Assembly (NCBI GenBank): GCA_023525715.1
Contig: JAKNSD010000059.1
Coordinates: forward strand, 636,380 to 700,379
Direction of reading: 5' to 3'
From: Cichorium intybus
Lineage: Eukaryota > Streptophyta > Magnoliopsida > Asterales > Asteraceae
DNA length: 64,000 nt
Every line of letters starts with the position of its first letter. The first letter of the stretch is position 1. The notes under the pieces are model-generated. The model made no database searches. It saw only the letters and a program-made list of their open reading frames with translations, and had not been told where the DNA came from. Below are positions 1-21,206 of the stretch, piece after piece. A program made the translations under genes and the position numbers.

Positions 1-1
1 G

Positions 2-165
2 ACCAGCATGCTTTCTAATTTGTGTGTTCCTGTAGGCATCCATTCCTGCCACCGAATCCCCCAATTTAGTCAAAGAACTACTAAAATTGCCTAGCATTTG
101 GACACTTCTGCCATAGTTGGGTAGGAATTCCCAAAGTACAATGCTATAAAAGGAAGAAATAAAAT
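2..165 (-). other. possible partial exon at window edge, unrecognised protein
   Basis: On the minus strand a reading frame stays open for about 47 codons up to the left edge. It contains the stretch LTKLGDSVAGMDAYRNTQIR, whose composition looks like ordinary protein. A possible splice acceptor (TTTTATAG) lies just upstream, near 158-165. I do not recognise the family. A frame this long would be open by chance perhaps one time in ten, so this is only a candidate exon of a gene that continues to the left of the window. No promoter or start codon could be assigned. Confidence 0.25.
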
Positions 166-8840
<8,675 letters not shown>

Positions 8841-8937
8841 CCATGTCATTCATCACTTTTGTCTTGCCATTGTCGTCGTTTTCTCATGTTGCTTCACTAT
8901 TTGTCATCGTTGATCATCATTATATCATTGTACGAGG

Positions 8938-8961
8938 GAGAGAGAGAGAGAGAGAGAGAGA
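8938..8961. repeat. (GA)n microsatellite
   Basis: An uninterrupted run of about 12 GA units. It lies in sequence with no supported gene. Confidence 0.9.
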
Positions 8962-9210
8962 AGAAGGTCGTGTGAGCAATGAAGAGGCAACATGTAAGAC
9001 ACAACGAGGGACAATATCAATGGAAGGGAAAGACGTTGCTGCAACACGTAAGCCACAATGTTACCGTCAATTTTGTTGTTCCAGATCAATGTTGAGATGA
9101 AATATAATTTATTTGCCAAGTTGAAAATTTTCTCAGTTTGGAGTTAGATGCTTGAAGTTAAATGCAAATAAGTATCATGTGTTGGGTGACTCCATGACAT
9201 TCATGAGGTA

Positions 9211-9361
9211 TAGGGGCGGACCTAGGGGGGTGCCCCGTGTGCACGGGCTGCCCCTGAAATTTGACTCCATAGTGTTAAAAAAAAATTATATATAGGTGCC
9301 CCTCCTGAAAAAAAATTTATATATAGGTGCCCCATGTCCATTTTTTCTGGGTCCGCCACTG
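9211..9361. mobile_element. hAT-type MITE, 151 bp (GGCGGACC family, copy 1)
   Basis: The ends are TAGGGGCGGACC on the left and the reverse complement of CAGTGGCGGACC on the right. The element is flanked by ATGAGGTA (9,203-9,210) and ATGAGGCA (9,362-9,369), an 8-bp duplication with one change. The terminal CAGTG and the 8-bp duplication are typical of hAT elements. The interior has no coding capacity. A second copy lies at 31,603-31,807. Confidence 0.75.
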
Positions 9362-9547
9362 ATGAGGCAACGAAGACAATGGAAAGACAGGATGAATGGC
9401 AGCCCCCATTGACAAAGTAAGGAAATAGAGAAGAAGGTGGTTTTTGAAACATTATTTTTCATTTTCTTTAAACAATAAAAGTAATTATTAAATAAATGCT
9501 TTTAAGAAGAGCAAGTGAAATCGATGCTACAACAAAGCTAGGCGAAC

Positions 9548-10505
9548 CACGTGATGACGTGATTATGCCTTTTGACCCATCAGTACGAGGATAACCATTC
9601 ACGACCCGCGTCTTCTTTCTTTCTAAATATATGGATCCAGATTTGGCCAATTTGTGGATCTGAATAACTGTCAAAAGACCATGGCGTTTTTTGGCTATCG
9701 GATAGCTCTTTTGGGCTATCAAACCCCTCGATAATGGGCCGAGATATCCGATCTGAAAAGCTCCAATTGAAGTCCAATCCATAGTCTATCTTTCATTAGA
9801 ATACGACTAAAAATTGAATCATTCTTGATTTTTAGCCCAAGCATTCCGATCCATCATCCGAGTTCTCCTTGCTCGAAAAGTTTGAAATTCATTTAATATT
9901 ATTAAAATTTTGTTTTTGAGTATTTTTATCGTAATTTAACATTTTTTTTATAAATACTATCTTTTAATGGACGAAAATGACACTCATCCAATGCTAAATT
10001 ATTTCTGAAGTTTCTCTCATTCATCCCATTACAATTAAATTTCCTATCTATTTCTTTCATATTTCTAAGCTTCCATTCCAAGTCAACCGTGATTCTAACG
10101 TTCAAGATTGTTGTCAAGATTATCTTCAAGGTTTTGAAAACTGGATCAGACATCGAACTGGCCGTTTTATCGATTCGATGGTTCAACTGGTCGAATTGGT
10201 CCAAAACACCGGATGACGTCATTATTATATCATAATAATTTAAAATTATAAAATTTTCAGAAAAATAAAAAATAAACTACAAACTAAAACTACCAATAAA
10301 AACAAGTATTCATTGTACAATAAAAAATGAAACACCACATCTTAATTCTAGTTAATTGATTTCTAAGACCCTTAAAAAGATAAAAGAAAAACAAATAGTA
10401 AAAGAAAACCAGTTTATGGCCGGTCAAACAGGTGCAGTTGAACTGCGATTTTCGGAAAACCGGCGGTTTTTAATGGGTCAAAAGGCATAATCACGTCAGC
10501 ACGTG
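9548..10505. mobile_element. inverted-repeat element, ~0.96 kb, with G-box ends
   Basis: Positions 9,548-9,580 and 10,473-10,505 are inverted copies, 33 bp with one mismatch. Both begin CACGTG and contain ACGTGATTATGCC. The interior near 10,115-10,210 holds AACTGG/CCGGTC motifs usual in plant non-autonomous elements. No clear target duplication was found, so the exact ends are uncertain. The open frames inside match nothing known. Confidence 0.55.
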
Positions 10506-13290
10506 ATTATGAAGCATTGATGATGTTGTGGATGGCGGAGAGGCGGCATGGCACGAGAATTATACAGGTAAGGTAAAGGTTTAAAACTTCAACTCGAAAA
10601 TGACTCGTTTATTTATATGCAAGTTTTTTCAATTCTTTAGATATATTGGATCGTCCTAAAACGAAACCATATATAAAATAACTTTGTTAGTCGCTTTGTA
10701 ATGTGGAAAAAATTTGATGTTGGTGTGGTTGCAGGAAAAGGGTAACAACCTCATTATGAGGAAGATATGGTTTGGATATTGTAGGAGGTTCGAATTTAGT
10801 AGCCTCAATATGAGGCATTGATGATGTTGTGGATGTATGAAAGGGGACAGCAGCATTGGTGTAAGGCAGAAACCTCGGTTCAGATGGATTTAGGAGAAGG
10901 GGTAGTAGCCTTGGTGTAAGGCAAACATGGTTCGTTTTGAGGCATAGACAGTGACATTACAAGTAGGTTGGTCGAATTTAGTAGGTATTTTATATATTTG
11001 GTTATCGTCGGTCTCAAGAAAGTTATATGATGGCGGGTTGTTGGGTGTCAAGGACCAAAGATTAATTAAGTTTCATTAAAGACATCGATATCCCCAATGA
11101 TTAGACGGGTATCCGAGGAAAACACGTAGAGTAGTATGAAGGGCTAGTTTGCGAGTGTTGGCAAAGCCAACAATTAAAGACACAAATATGAGGTTTGGAG
11201 AAATAGTTTATGGTAGGGTGTATCATTTTAGATGGCGGTGGATGGGAATATGCTGAGTAAGTGGGTTACAATATGTAAATCTTCAACTTAATATGTAAAG
11301 GCAGATTAGCATGGAAGGGAATGGCGTAGATTGTATTATTAGTAATGTGAAGCATTCTTCCAGACTTCAAATTTTGGTGGGACTTGTGTGGGCAAGAAAA
11401 AAAAGAATGTGAATGTCTTTAATGTCACAAAGATTGTGAAACTAATAGTTGTCAAATTTGCCTCCATTTTCACATTGAAATGCTTGGATGTCACAAAGAA
11501 ATTGTTTTTTAACATGTACATAGAACTAAACAAATTTAGCGAATGCATCAAACTTAGCACGTAACGAATAAACCCAAAGAAAATGCGAATAATGAACTAA
11601 TGAGAAAAGCATACTATTTAATTTCAATAACACTTTATATTAAAGAATTTTATACATCAAAATGAAAAGGTTGAAATGAAAAGGACGCGATAGAATTAGA
11701 CAAACTAAAACGTAAACGAACATGTTTTCCAAACCGGTATGCTCGATATAAACCAAAAGATTTATAGTTCGTACAAGGAATCAAATAACTGGATACTAAA
11801 TGTTGAAAAACTTGTTATCGAGATTTAAAGTTCGTACAAGGAATCAAATGACTAGGAATGTTGGACTAAGAAGAAAAGTGGTCCTGTTGAGATAAGCATG
11901 AAGAGAAGGTGTGGGCCAATTGTTGTGGAAATGGTGGTTGCGGAGTCCTAGGTGGCTGGTGTAAGAGTTAAGCTAACCAAAAGTGAGATGGATTTGTTGT
12001 GGGTAGGGCCCTAACAACCGGTACAAGTGTTGTTGGAGTGGGTAAGAAGCCTAATTTTTATGATGTAGACCCATAGGGGAGAGGTTCAACCTATGTGGTA
12101 AGCTCAAGGTTACTAGTCGTACTCTCACCCTTGCTATCCTGTTGATTGTTGGTGGCCGATGAATCCACATAACCATTTATGCTGCCTCCATAACTGCTTT
12201 TGGGACAATTCGACCATCACCTCCACACCCACCCTAATAAATTTTTTTTGGTTATGTGTTGAATGGCAAGAACTATAGAAGATAAAGATCGATCGACGTG
12301 AGTGGCTTCAATTGTTTGATTTTGAATATGATTCATATGTTATTATTCAAGTAATAACATAGATCGTGTCTCCATAAACAAGGGGAGTGACACGTGATGG
12401 CAAATAAGGTTCGTCAAGTATTCAAATTCGGGGTAAGTGTTTGATGGTACGTGTGACAAGTTTAGTTTCCTAGATACTAGCATCGATGTTATCAAGTAAG
12501 TCAGGCATTATCTTGGTTGGGGTGCAATATTTTGTGAACTTCGAATCATGAAATTTGATATATCAAAGTTCATTTTCAAGTTGGATGGTTGTGACATCTT
12601 TGTTGATGGAAGTGTGTCCCGAGATTGTTCCATACTTGGTTAACAGTTATGTTCTTCCTTAAAATCATTTACACGAGAGGTTGTTAAATCAATTTGTATA
12701 TCTAAATCTTTATGATAGAGTCGATTCGACTTCGTTAAGCATTTTCAGGTGTGGTTGGTGCTTTTTCGTTAGGTTCAATGATCAATCATTTTATGCTGGT
12801 CTAAAACACGCATCTGGAATATCTTCAGCCCGATATCTTCTTGCATATTAGTCTAAGACGTCGACCCTACATGGTTTAGCTTCAGCCCGACTTGTGATCT
12901 CTTTATAAACATACATACAAACATATTTAATCTAATGATATTTAGACTAGTTTATTAAGTCAGTGTGTTTTAAATAGCCAAAATTATATGTTAGAAAACA
13001 TATATTTGTTCAAGTCTCTTGGAACGTCAGACAAGTATTAAGAGCCTAGCAAGGTAACCGAAACAAACATGAGCTTGTATATAGCTTTAACACTAATTGG
13101 GTTTTCAAGTAAACCTGACCAATTAATTCTAAGTTTGTTACTCCTATTGTAAAGATTCAGTGACTATAAAATTAAAAAGTCACCTTTTTAGGTTTCGTCG
13201 TTTCAAAAATAGTGTCATTGCGAAATATCGATTTCACCCATAACATAGTGAGAAAACTTGTAGACACTTTCTTTACAAGGAAGTGAGCTG
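10506..13290. other. no supported gene; transposon-like background
   Basis: A direct repeat containing CATTGATGATGTTGTGGATG occurs near 10,513 and 10,814. Frames on either strand are short and broken. The stretch 11,930-12,240 has protein-like composition on the minus strand but many stops. It may be upstream debris of the minus-strand LINE that follows. No family could be assigned. Confidence 0.4.
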
Positions 13291-14530
13291 GAAATGACCA
13301 ACCTTTGTGAGCCATTCAACATAGTTGATAAAAGTTGATGCAACGAGCCTACTCCACCTCGCAAGTTGGAACCAAATCTCAACCACTAAATCACACATGA
13401 AAAATATATATGACTTACCGATTCATATCATTATCACACATAGTGCAAGATATAGAATCTAAACTAATACCTCTTTTTTCAAGGTTGTATTTGACTGCAA
13501 GCTTGTCCAACAAAAGCTTCCACACCTAAACATTAATCTTGATGGTCACAAGGTGATTCCATCTCGACGAATTCTCACCAACCAAAATCGTAATTCTATC
13601 GATCCATTACCTTGCAGAACTGACTGAGTACTCCCCACTTGAATCTAGTTCCTAACTCCACCTAGTAGGCTGTTGAGCTAAACAAACATCCTACAAAAAA
13701 GCAACACATTCAATCCATTGATCTTATTTTGCACATCATATCCTAGCCAATGCAGACAAGTTGGCCAAATATCAAATGACTGTAGATCACAAAACAAACA
13801 TAGTAAGTCTAGGACAAGTCGAGCCAGCATTAAACCGCACATGCACCGTGTCCTCCTGATCACCTAACCATGCATCCGTCCAAAATCGAGTGTTCCTCCC
13901 ATTACCTACTTTTTTCAAGCAAAATGAGTGAAGGTCAAGATTTTTTTCTTTGAGCTGATTGGTGAATCTCAAGACATCCACCCACGATGCCCCCATATGA
14001 CTTGTAAGAACAGAGGAATTGCAATGCATATCTTGATCATAAATGATTTTTACCACCCGCACCCATAACACATATGTATTCTTTGAAAATATCCACTTCC
14101 ATTTGAACAATAATGCTCTATTGAAAGCATGAAGACTTCCAACTCCCGTCGCACCATCTTCTTTACTCACCATGACTACCATGTAAGTTTTCGTTTCACC
14201 CAACTCGACACCCATAAAGAAATCATTACTCAATGCGTCAAAGAGTGTCAATAATTTTCTGTGTCACATGAGAAAGATTCATATAATACGTTGCAATGCT
14301 ACCGAGAATAGATTTTACAATCGTGAAATGACCTACAACTGAAAAAGGCTTGACTTTCCAATTGGCAAGTCTAGTCGTGAATTAATCCACCACAGTTTTC
14401 CAACTTTCTATTCTCGTCATATTTAAGCCAACTTTGTAAGTCGAGATATATGAATGGGAAACGTAAAGTCAAACATCCAATGACAAGATGTTTGTTTAGT
14501 TTATCATAATCGTTTTTTATCTAATAATAA
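13290..14530 (-). pseudogene. degenerate LINE reverse transcriptase (3' part)
   Basis: Minus-strand frames read as the C-terminal part of a plant non-LTR retrotransposon polyprotein. The region after the catalytic core includes the motif SKEDGATGVGSLHAFNRALL, a version of the family's 'kxxGGLGvgsl...N.aLl.KW' segment. It is followed by a run ending in GNGRNTRFWTDAWLGD, the usual 'G.G..i.FW.D.W.g' segment just before the zinc-binding (zf-RVT) domain. Stops and frameshifts break it repeatedly, so it is dead. The same segment of a related LINE is seen on the plus strand at 62,370-62,480. Confidence 0.75.
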
Positions 14531-15456
14531 ACTTACTAACATATTCCTAAAAAATGATTTAGAAAGTGCATGTATTCAAATGAAATTTTCTAATAGTAAC
14601 TTGCGCATTTACAAATAATAAATTTTGAATTTGGGTCTAGGGCAGGCTCGACATTAGTTGTTCACATGGTACGACTTACCTTTTACTTGTCTCACGACAT
14701 GAATCTAGCAGTTGATATGCGAATACGAAAGGTTTAAGTTCCAAAATTTACACGTCCAAAATATCATTAATGTTCCGTAATTTACTCAATGTGATGGGTT
14801 TTAGAACAAGTTCGGCGTAAACGTTCACAAAGTATGATTTGTTTATTTTTTTTTTGTAATTATTATTATTTTTTTTAAAATTGAACTTTATAATTTGTAC
14901 CTTGCGTAGAAGAAATAAGTAATATACTTTGTAATGGGATTTATATATATTGGTTATTAGAATATCCGTACGATGAATTTAAGGGGCCCCCCAAATTTCT
15001 GCTTTGTAGCGGGTTTAACAATTAAGTATTAAAAAGAAAATCCTTCTTTGCAATAATGAAGAAAAAGAGTGCGGCGGAAAAGCTTAACATCGCTAAAGTT
15101 GATACTCCTTCCCTTAAAAAGAAAATTTGCAAATGTTTAGAGAAAAAAGTTTATGAATCTAATCGCAATTATTAATTTAAAATAACGATTATTAACTTAT
15201 GAGCATTTAAAACATGTATCAGTGCATTTAACTTGCAAACCTTAAAGAAAATAATTTTTCTATATGGAGGAATGAAAAAGATGGTTCATGAACTCTGAAA
15301 TTTTTCTCTCTCTCACTCAACATATGACATATAAATGGAAACAATCTCCCATAGACACATGCATGCATATATGCATATGAAGTAAAAAAGTTAACAAAGA
15401 CGGTTCTAGTTGGAAAAACTTAGAAGGATTGGGAAATTTCGAAGTGGTTGTAGGTG

Positions 15457-15979
15457 ATGAGGTGTCTCGATTGCGGCAACAAAGCAAAGAAAGATTGTTT
15501 ATACTATCGATGTAGGAGTTGTTGTAAGGGACATGGATTTCAGTGTCAAACTCATGTCAAGAGCACTTGGGTTCCGGTTTCTACGAGACAGATGGTTGTA
15601 CGGAATTCAACAACGACTGCCTCTGTTGATCAACAACAACAGTTAGGTCTTTCATCAACATCTGGTACGTAAGTATATATGTACTTTAATGATATATTTA
15701 ATTTATGGTTTGAGAAAGTCATGAGTCCATGTTGAAATTTTTATTATAGGGTTTGGAGGACATTTTCCGATGGAGGTGAGTGGTGAAGCTACGTTTACAT
15801 GCGTACGAGTGGCAACAACTTCAAGTGAAGATGCAGTTGTAGATCAATATGCATATGAAACATCCATAAATATAGGAGGGCATGTATTTAGAGGTATTCT
15901 ATATGATCAAGGACCTCATCATCCGACGGTGAATTCTTGTGACATAAATGTACATGAAGCACATCAGCGGTCAATCTGA
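15457..15979 (+). CDS. short SHI/STY (SRS)-family zinc-finger protein, 145 aa
   Basis: Members of this plant-specific family are transcription factors that act in auxin synthesis, leaf and floral organ development and lateral roots. There are two exons: 15,457-15,664 (donor at CTG|GTACG) and 15,750-15,979 (acceptor TTATAG), with phases that fit. Residues 3-30 form the RING-like zinc finger with the exact spacing C-x2-C-x7-C-x4-C-x2-CC-x6-C, followed by the family signature THVKSTWVPVSTRQ. Exon 2 encodes the second hallmark, the IGGH domain (NIGGHVFRGILYDQGPH), preceded by FPMEV..ATFTCVRV. The protein starts almost directly at the zinc finger and ends soon after IGGH. Family members are usually much longer, so this is a minimal version or a 5'-truncated gene whose real start lies upstream. 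In-frame GTG precedes the ATG; no upstream exon was recognised. Confidence 0.85.
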
Positions 15980-18470
15980 CTATCGGTTAGTATCAAAAGC
16001 CTTTAAGCTTTAGTATAACCAAACCGGCGCATGTACTTTCTTCAAGTATATCTACTTGCGGTCCGGATATATAGTGGTACAATTTACCATTTATTTTATA
16101 ACTTTCTCCATTCCTAACAAACCCAGTTATTGATTAGTTAGATATTTTTTTCGATTAAGTATTTGTAAATAAACGGGATATGTCTAAAAGATGTATTTTT
16201 ATGTATAACTTTTGCTTCTTTTTGACGGAGCGAACAATATAATTAAATGTCATCTTATGTTCCTGGACTATGTTGAATAAAATGAGTGTCATTTGATAAT
16301 TGTTCTACCAAAGGGTCTATGAGGTGTATTGGAAATGTTATTCTCAACTAAAAAGTTGAGGGTTTATGTTCCTTGATAGAAAATGATGTAAATTTAGGAA
16401 TAGAATTAGAATTTAGAAGACATGCGTGTGTTATCAGTTCTAAATTTTCTTTCTGATAATTGTTGATCTAAATCAAACATCCAAATTCTTGATCTCCGCG
16501 CGAAATACTTAAATAGAAAATATTTTGAACACATAGTGACATAGGTGTTTATATATATGATAGAATAAACAATATCTTAATTGAATATGTGTATAACTAG
16601 CTACCCACGTGGATAACTGTGAATTTAAAAATAAGGGAAAATGACACTGTAGCCCAACTAACTATTGAGTTTTGATCTAAAAGGTCCCTAAATTTATTTT
16701 TTGGCTTTCTACAGGCCTAAACTTCATTTTACCTGTTAAAAAAAGACATTCACTTGTAACAACCGGTTTCACTTCACGAGGTGGCTTTTTTATTACAAAA
16801 TAACTAAACAAAAACGGGAAATCAAGTCGCCGTCTATTTTCACGATTAGGGCTCATAAGATTTCTTGTTTCTTGTTCGGAAATCAAGTCACAAAGGCGAG
16901 AGAGTTTCAATGCCGAAAAGCATTCCGTTCGTTCCAAGGGTTATCTGAGATTAACATGATGGTACAAACACAATACCCATATGAAATTAAACAAAAAAAC
17001 CCTAAATTGCTTACAGGGAATAGCGATTTCCAGAAATCAAGATCGGTTTTTGGTGCCTCGGCTACTTTTGTAGCCCATGAGATTAACATGATGAGAGATC
17101 CAGCAGCGAGAGATAAAGTTGATGTCAACCAAAAATAGCAGTTAGCATCACTAACCATATGTTAGCGTCGCTAACTGCAGATCATGCGAACCCACGACCA
17201 CGCTGTCGAACTTAGCAACGCTAATTGCACCTAGCAACTCTAAGCCTTAACTTAGCGGCCCTAACTGCAAAATTTCCCAAAATCTCATTCCTTTAACATT
17301 GAACTTGGGCAAAATGTAGCGCAGGCTCCACCAAAGAGGTGCTAATCTCCTTGAGTCGGCCCGTGTATCCCCGCGTCTCCTCTAAGGCTATTGTAAACTG
17401 TAAGAACTCATGGTCTGGGAGGTGTACTAGTGGTGCTGGAGGTTGCTGCGCCATCTGCACAACTTTCAGTTTTGTAAATACAAAAATTTGGTCCATTATC
17501 TATCATGTCACTAATCCATGAGGTGTATGTATATATGCATGTATGTATGTATGTATGTATATTAAAAATTGTTAATTTTGCTATACGATCATCAAATCCG
17601 CCATTATCTATCCTGTCACTAATCCATGAGGAATGTTCCGTTGTTTGGTTGCTCAAAAAATAAACGAAGGCGTAGCTAGCCGCAATACAATATGAGACAT
17701 GTATTTCCGTCACTAAAGTGTTTCACACACAGATTACTAATGAATTTTGTTGTGTGAAAGTTCGTTTTGTTGAAACGAGCTTACCATATTAACTTATGTT
17801 TATATCAAGTTCATTAAATAAACAGGAGACAACGCATTGCTTCTGTTTAAGAATTTTGCTACATTATATGTTATTGACTTGGAACTTTTAGCAGCAAGTT
17901 TTACTTTAAACTTTTTTGGAGCTCGGTAGGACGGCTAATTCTTTACTTTTATTCTTCTCAAGCAAAACACACATGTAATTAAACTTGTACCGGAAAAAAA
18001 GAATTTTACTTTCATACTAGTAACTCGTAATATGATTATTTGAAAATCTTGGGTGGAGGCTAACAGCGGACCTACTTTGCCAACTGAATATGTTTATACA
18101 TGTTCTCCCACTACCATAACAAATTACCTTCTTTTTGCTACGTTTTGCTTCATGATATCAAGAATCTTCTTAAATTAAAGAGTTAGGTTTTGAGCAAAGT
18201 GAAGGCATCAAATAGTCACTTTTAAAAGTTTGTGACAAGTGTTATAATATAAAAATGTTAAAGTTTGAGAAAATTAATAGTTATATTAATATTACCGACT
18301 ACAATGGTATTTAAATAATAATTATACACGTAACAAAGAGTAAAAATATATGTGAATTAGAACTCAACTTCCGGTTTCAAATTTCTTGCATGAATGCAAA
18401 AACTTATTAATGATTATATTGATTGGATAACCATGTACTCCATGTTAATTAAATCAGCATTGACAAATCA
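15980..18470. other. intergenic, no supported gene
   Basis: Nothing coding is supported. Positions 17,140-17,275 hold about five imperfect copies of a TTAGC..GCTAACTGCA motif. A ~35-bp unit is repeated at 17,492-17,526 and 17,601-17,635, with a short GTAT repeat between the copies. A GGTCCCTAAAT-type repeat trace lies near 16,640-16,760. Confidence 0.4.
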
Positions 18471-18608
18471 CCAATAATTGTTGAGATGGTATTTTTTTAA
18501 AGCTCCAAATGACTTGAGGTGTGGCATAGTAGTAAATTCGATGCTCAAACTTTATGAACCTAGACAACTAGACAAGGCTATGGTTTTTTTTAAAGAAGTT
18601 ATGGGGGC

Positions 18609-19227
<619 letters not shown>

Positions 19228-19302
<75 letters not shown>
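19228..19302. repeat. (TA)n microsatellite
   Basis: About 75 bp of uninterrupted TA repeats that abut the right end of the preceding TIR element. Confidence 0.95.
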
Positions 19303-19306
<4 letters not shown>

Positions 19307-19658
19307 TTAGGATTTTGGCGTGCTTTAGACACATAATTATATAATATATAATACACAAACAAATTAAAATATGCTGTTAATTTGTATTATTTTATAGTAT
19401 TTGTTACATTTAAAATATTTTTTAATTATTAAATAAAAAGAGGCTTAGACCCCAAACCAACCTCTCTGTGAGAATCAATAAGCAAATGCATGCTATATGT
19501 AAGCCATGTCTTAAAATTTGAAGGAGTTTTTAGTATTGTCCATTATAGACAAATAAAGTGATTTATGATCATATTTATGGAAAAAATTTAAATGTTATGA
19601 AAATTATATTCTTGCGATTGTTTAATTAATTGATAACTTTTTAGAAATGATGAGCATG

Positions 19659-20651
19659 TGACAACGCCTATCAATATCAAATATTTTAGTCGTTGTTAGG
19701 TCCTATTATTGGTGAATTTATATCGTATATCATATGGTATTACTCACATTTTGTGCTAAGACTTGTGTGCAAGAAAATGATGAAAACAGTGACCAAAAGC
19801 GGACAAAATGGAAGAAGTTTGAGATAAACATCATATCAGTCGAAGTTGTACACGCGCCGCGGGAAAGAAAACACGTGCGTCGCGCATAGTCAGCGATAAG
19901 GCGGTGACTGAAGATTCAAACAACGAAAAAACGGGGATAAGGCACTACGCGCGTCGTGGATCCATGTCCTGCGCGCCGCGGATCGTCAGATTTCATAACT
20001 ATAAATAGAGGTCACTAGGTCGAAAATTGGAGGCGAAGAACGACCCGTAAGGTGGACCTTACGCTTCTTTAATTCAGAGATTCGGATTATCAGCAACATT
20101 CTTGGTATTTCTTTATGTTTTTTTACTTTTAGTTTAATAATCTTTAGTTTAGTTTAGCTTAGCTTCTATTCCAGTGTTTCTGGATTGTTTAGATCAGTAG
20201 CATTAGTATAGGTTTATTATTTTCGGATTTCAGTACTCTTGTTCTTTGGATTTCGTTTTTAATTCAACTAATCATTCAGTTTGATGTTCTTTTGCATTTT
20301 TTTGGTATTATTGATGTTTGGATGTGTTTTGATTGTATTTGATTGATTGTTTGTTTCTGGATTTTGAATTTAGTTTCTGATTTCAGTAAGGAACCTTAGT
20401 TTAGAACTTGATTTAGTTTAGTTTAGTTTATGTTTGATTGGGTTTTTTGCAATTGTTTTGGTATTGAGTTTTCATTCGGTTTTTGAAAAGTAGAACTAGA
20501 CCATCTGGCTATAGCGTGACATTACAGTTGGTAAGCTATCGTCCTATCTTAACCACCAAACTCCCGTGGATCGACCCTTACTACTGCTATACTAGTTAGT
20601 TGATGAGGTTTATTTTTCTTATTTTGACCGCATAACGACTTAAGCGTGTCA
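19659..20651 (+). mobile_element. solo LTR, 993 bp (copy 1)
   Basis: The segment starts TGACAACGCC and ends GGCGTGTCA, so it has the TG...CA ends of an LTR. It is flanked by GCATG (19,654-19,658) and GGATG (20,652-20,656), a 5-bp duplication with one change. A TATA box (CTATAAATAG) lies near 20,000. No internal retrotransposon region or second LTR follows, so it is a solo LTR. The segment GTGGATCGACCC near the 3' end is a sequence often seen in plant Ty3-type LTRs. A related copy in the other orientation is at 45,362-46,329. Confidence 0.75.
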
Positions 20652-20656
20652 GGATG

Positions 20657-21080
20657 ATCATACTTATTTACATATAAATAAACTGATTTCGATTATATTT
20701 ATTCTACATAACCGGATAAACAAAAGTTGAATTTTTAAATAAATTTAAACGATACAAATTAGTTACGTAACATTGTATTTTTATTAATTTATTTAAGAAT
20801 AAGTTTCCACAAAAAAAAAGTTATGTAACTCGCATAAAGTTATGCATCACGTTTCACCCGATTAAATATGTTACAGATTACTAAAGGGATAAAATAGAAA
20901 TTATTGTATAAAAAAGTCAAACAAATAAAAAAATCCTTTGTATAATCAATAATTTAACTTAACACTACAAAATTTTCTATGTTTTCATTGAATTGTTATT
21001 GAGCTAAGAAGTTTGGACTATTTTCGCTTCTACCAGGCTCGTCAATCCATACATAAAGCCCAGCAGTAGCCCACATCATC
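20657..21080. other. intergenic, AT-rich, upstream of MCM4
   Basis: No gene or repeat is recognised between the solo LTR and the E2F-like sites of MCM4. Confidence 0.4.
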
Positions 21081-21083
21081 TTC

Positions 21084-21112
21084 TTGGCGCCAAAAGGCAG
21101 CTCTTTCCCGCC
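21084..21112 (+). promoter_or_regulatory. pair of E2F-type binding sites upstream of MCM4
   Basis: TTGGCGCCAAAA (21,084-21,095) is a palindromic E2F site. TTTCCCGCC (21,104-21,112) matches the TTTSSCGC consensus. They lie about 95-125 bp before the start codon. In plants E2F sites drive late-G1/S transcription of replication genes including the MCM set, so the placement fits the gene. Direct use of these sites here is inferred. Confidence 0.75.
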
Positions 21113-21206
21113 AAATGTTCCAAGATGCCCTTTTACTTCCAATGGCTTAACCTACAGACCATAGTCGTATCTCCATCTCCCGCCCTCCAGAATCCAGAAA
21201 CTGAAA

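Noticed and set aside
9468..9782. 104-codon minus-strand frame
   Set aside because: It lies across the left arm of the inverted-repeat element and matches no known family.
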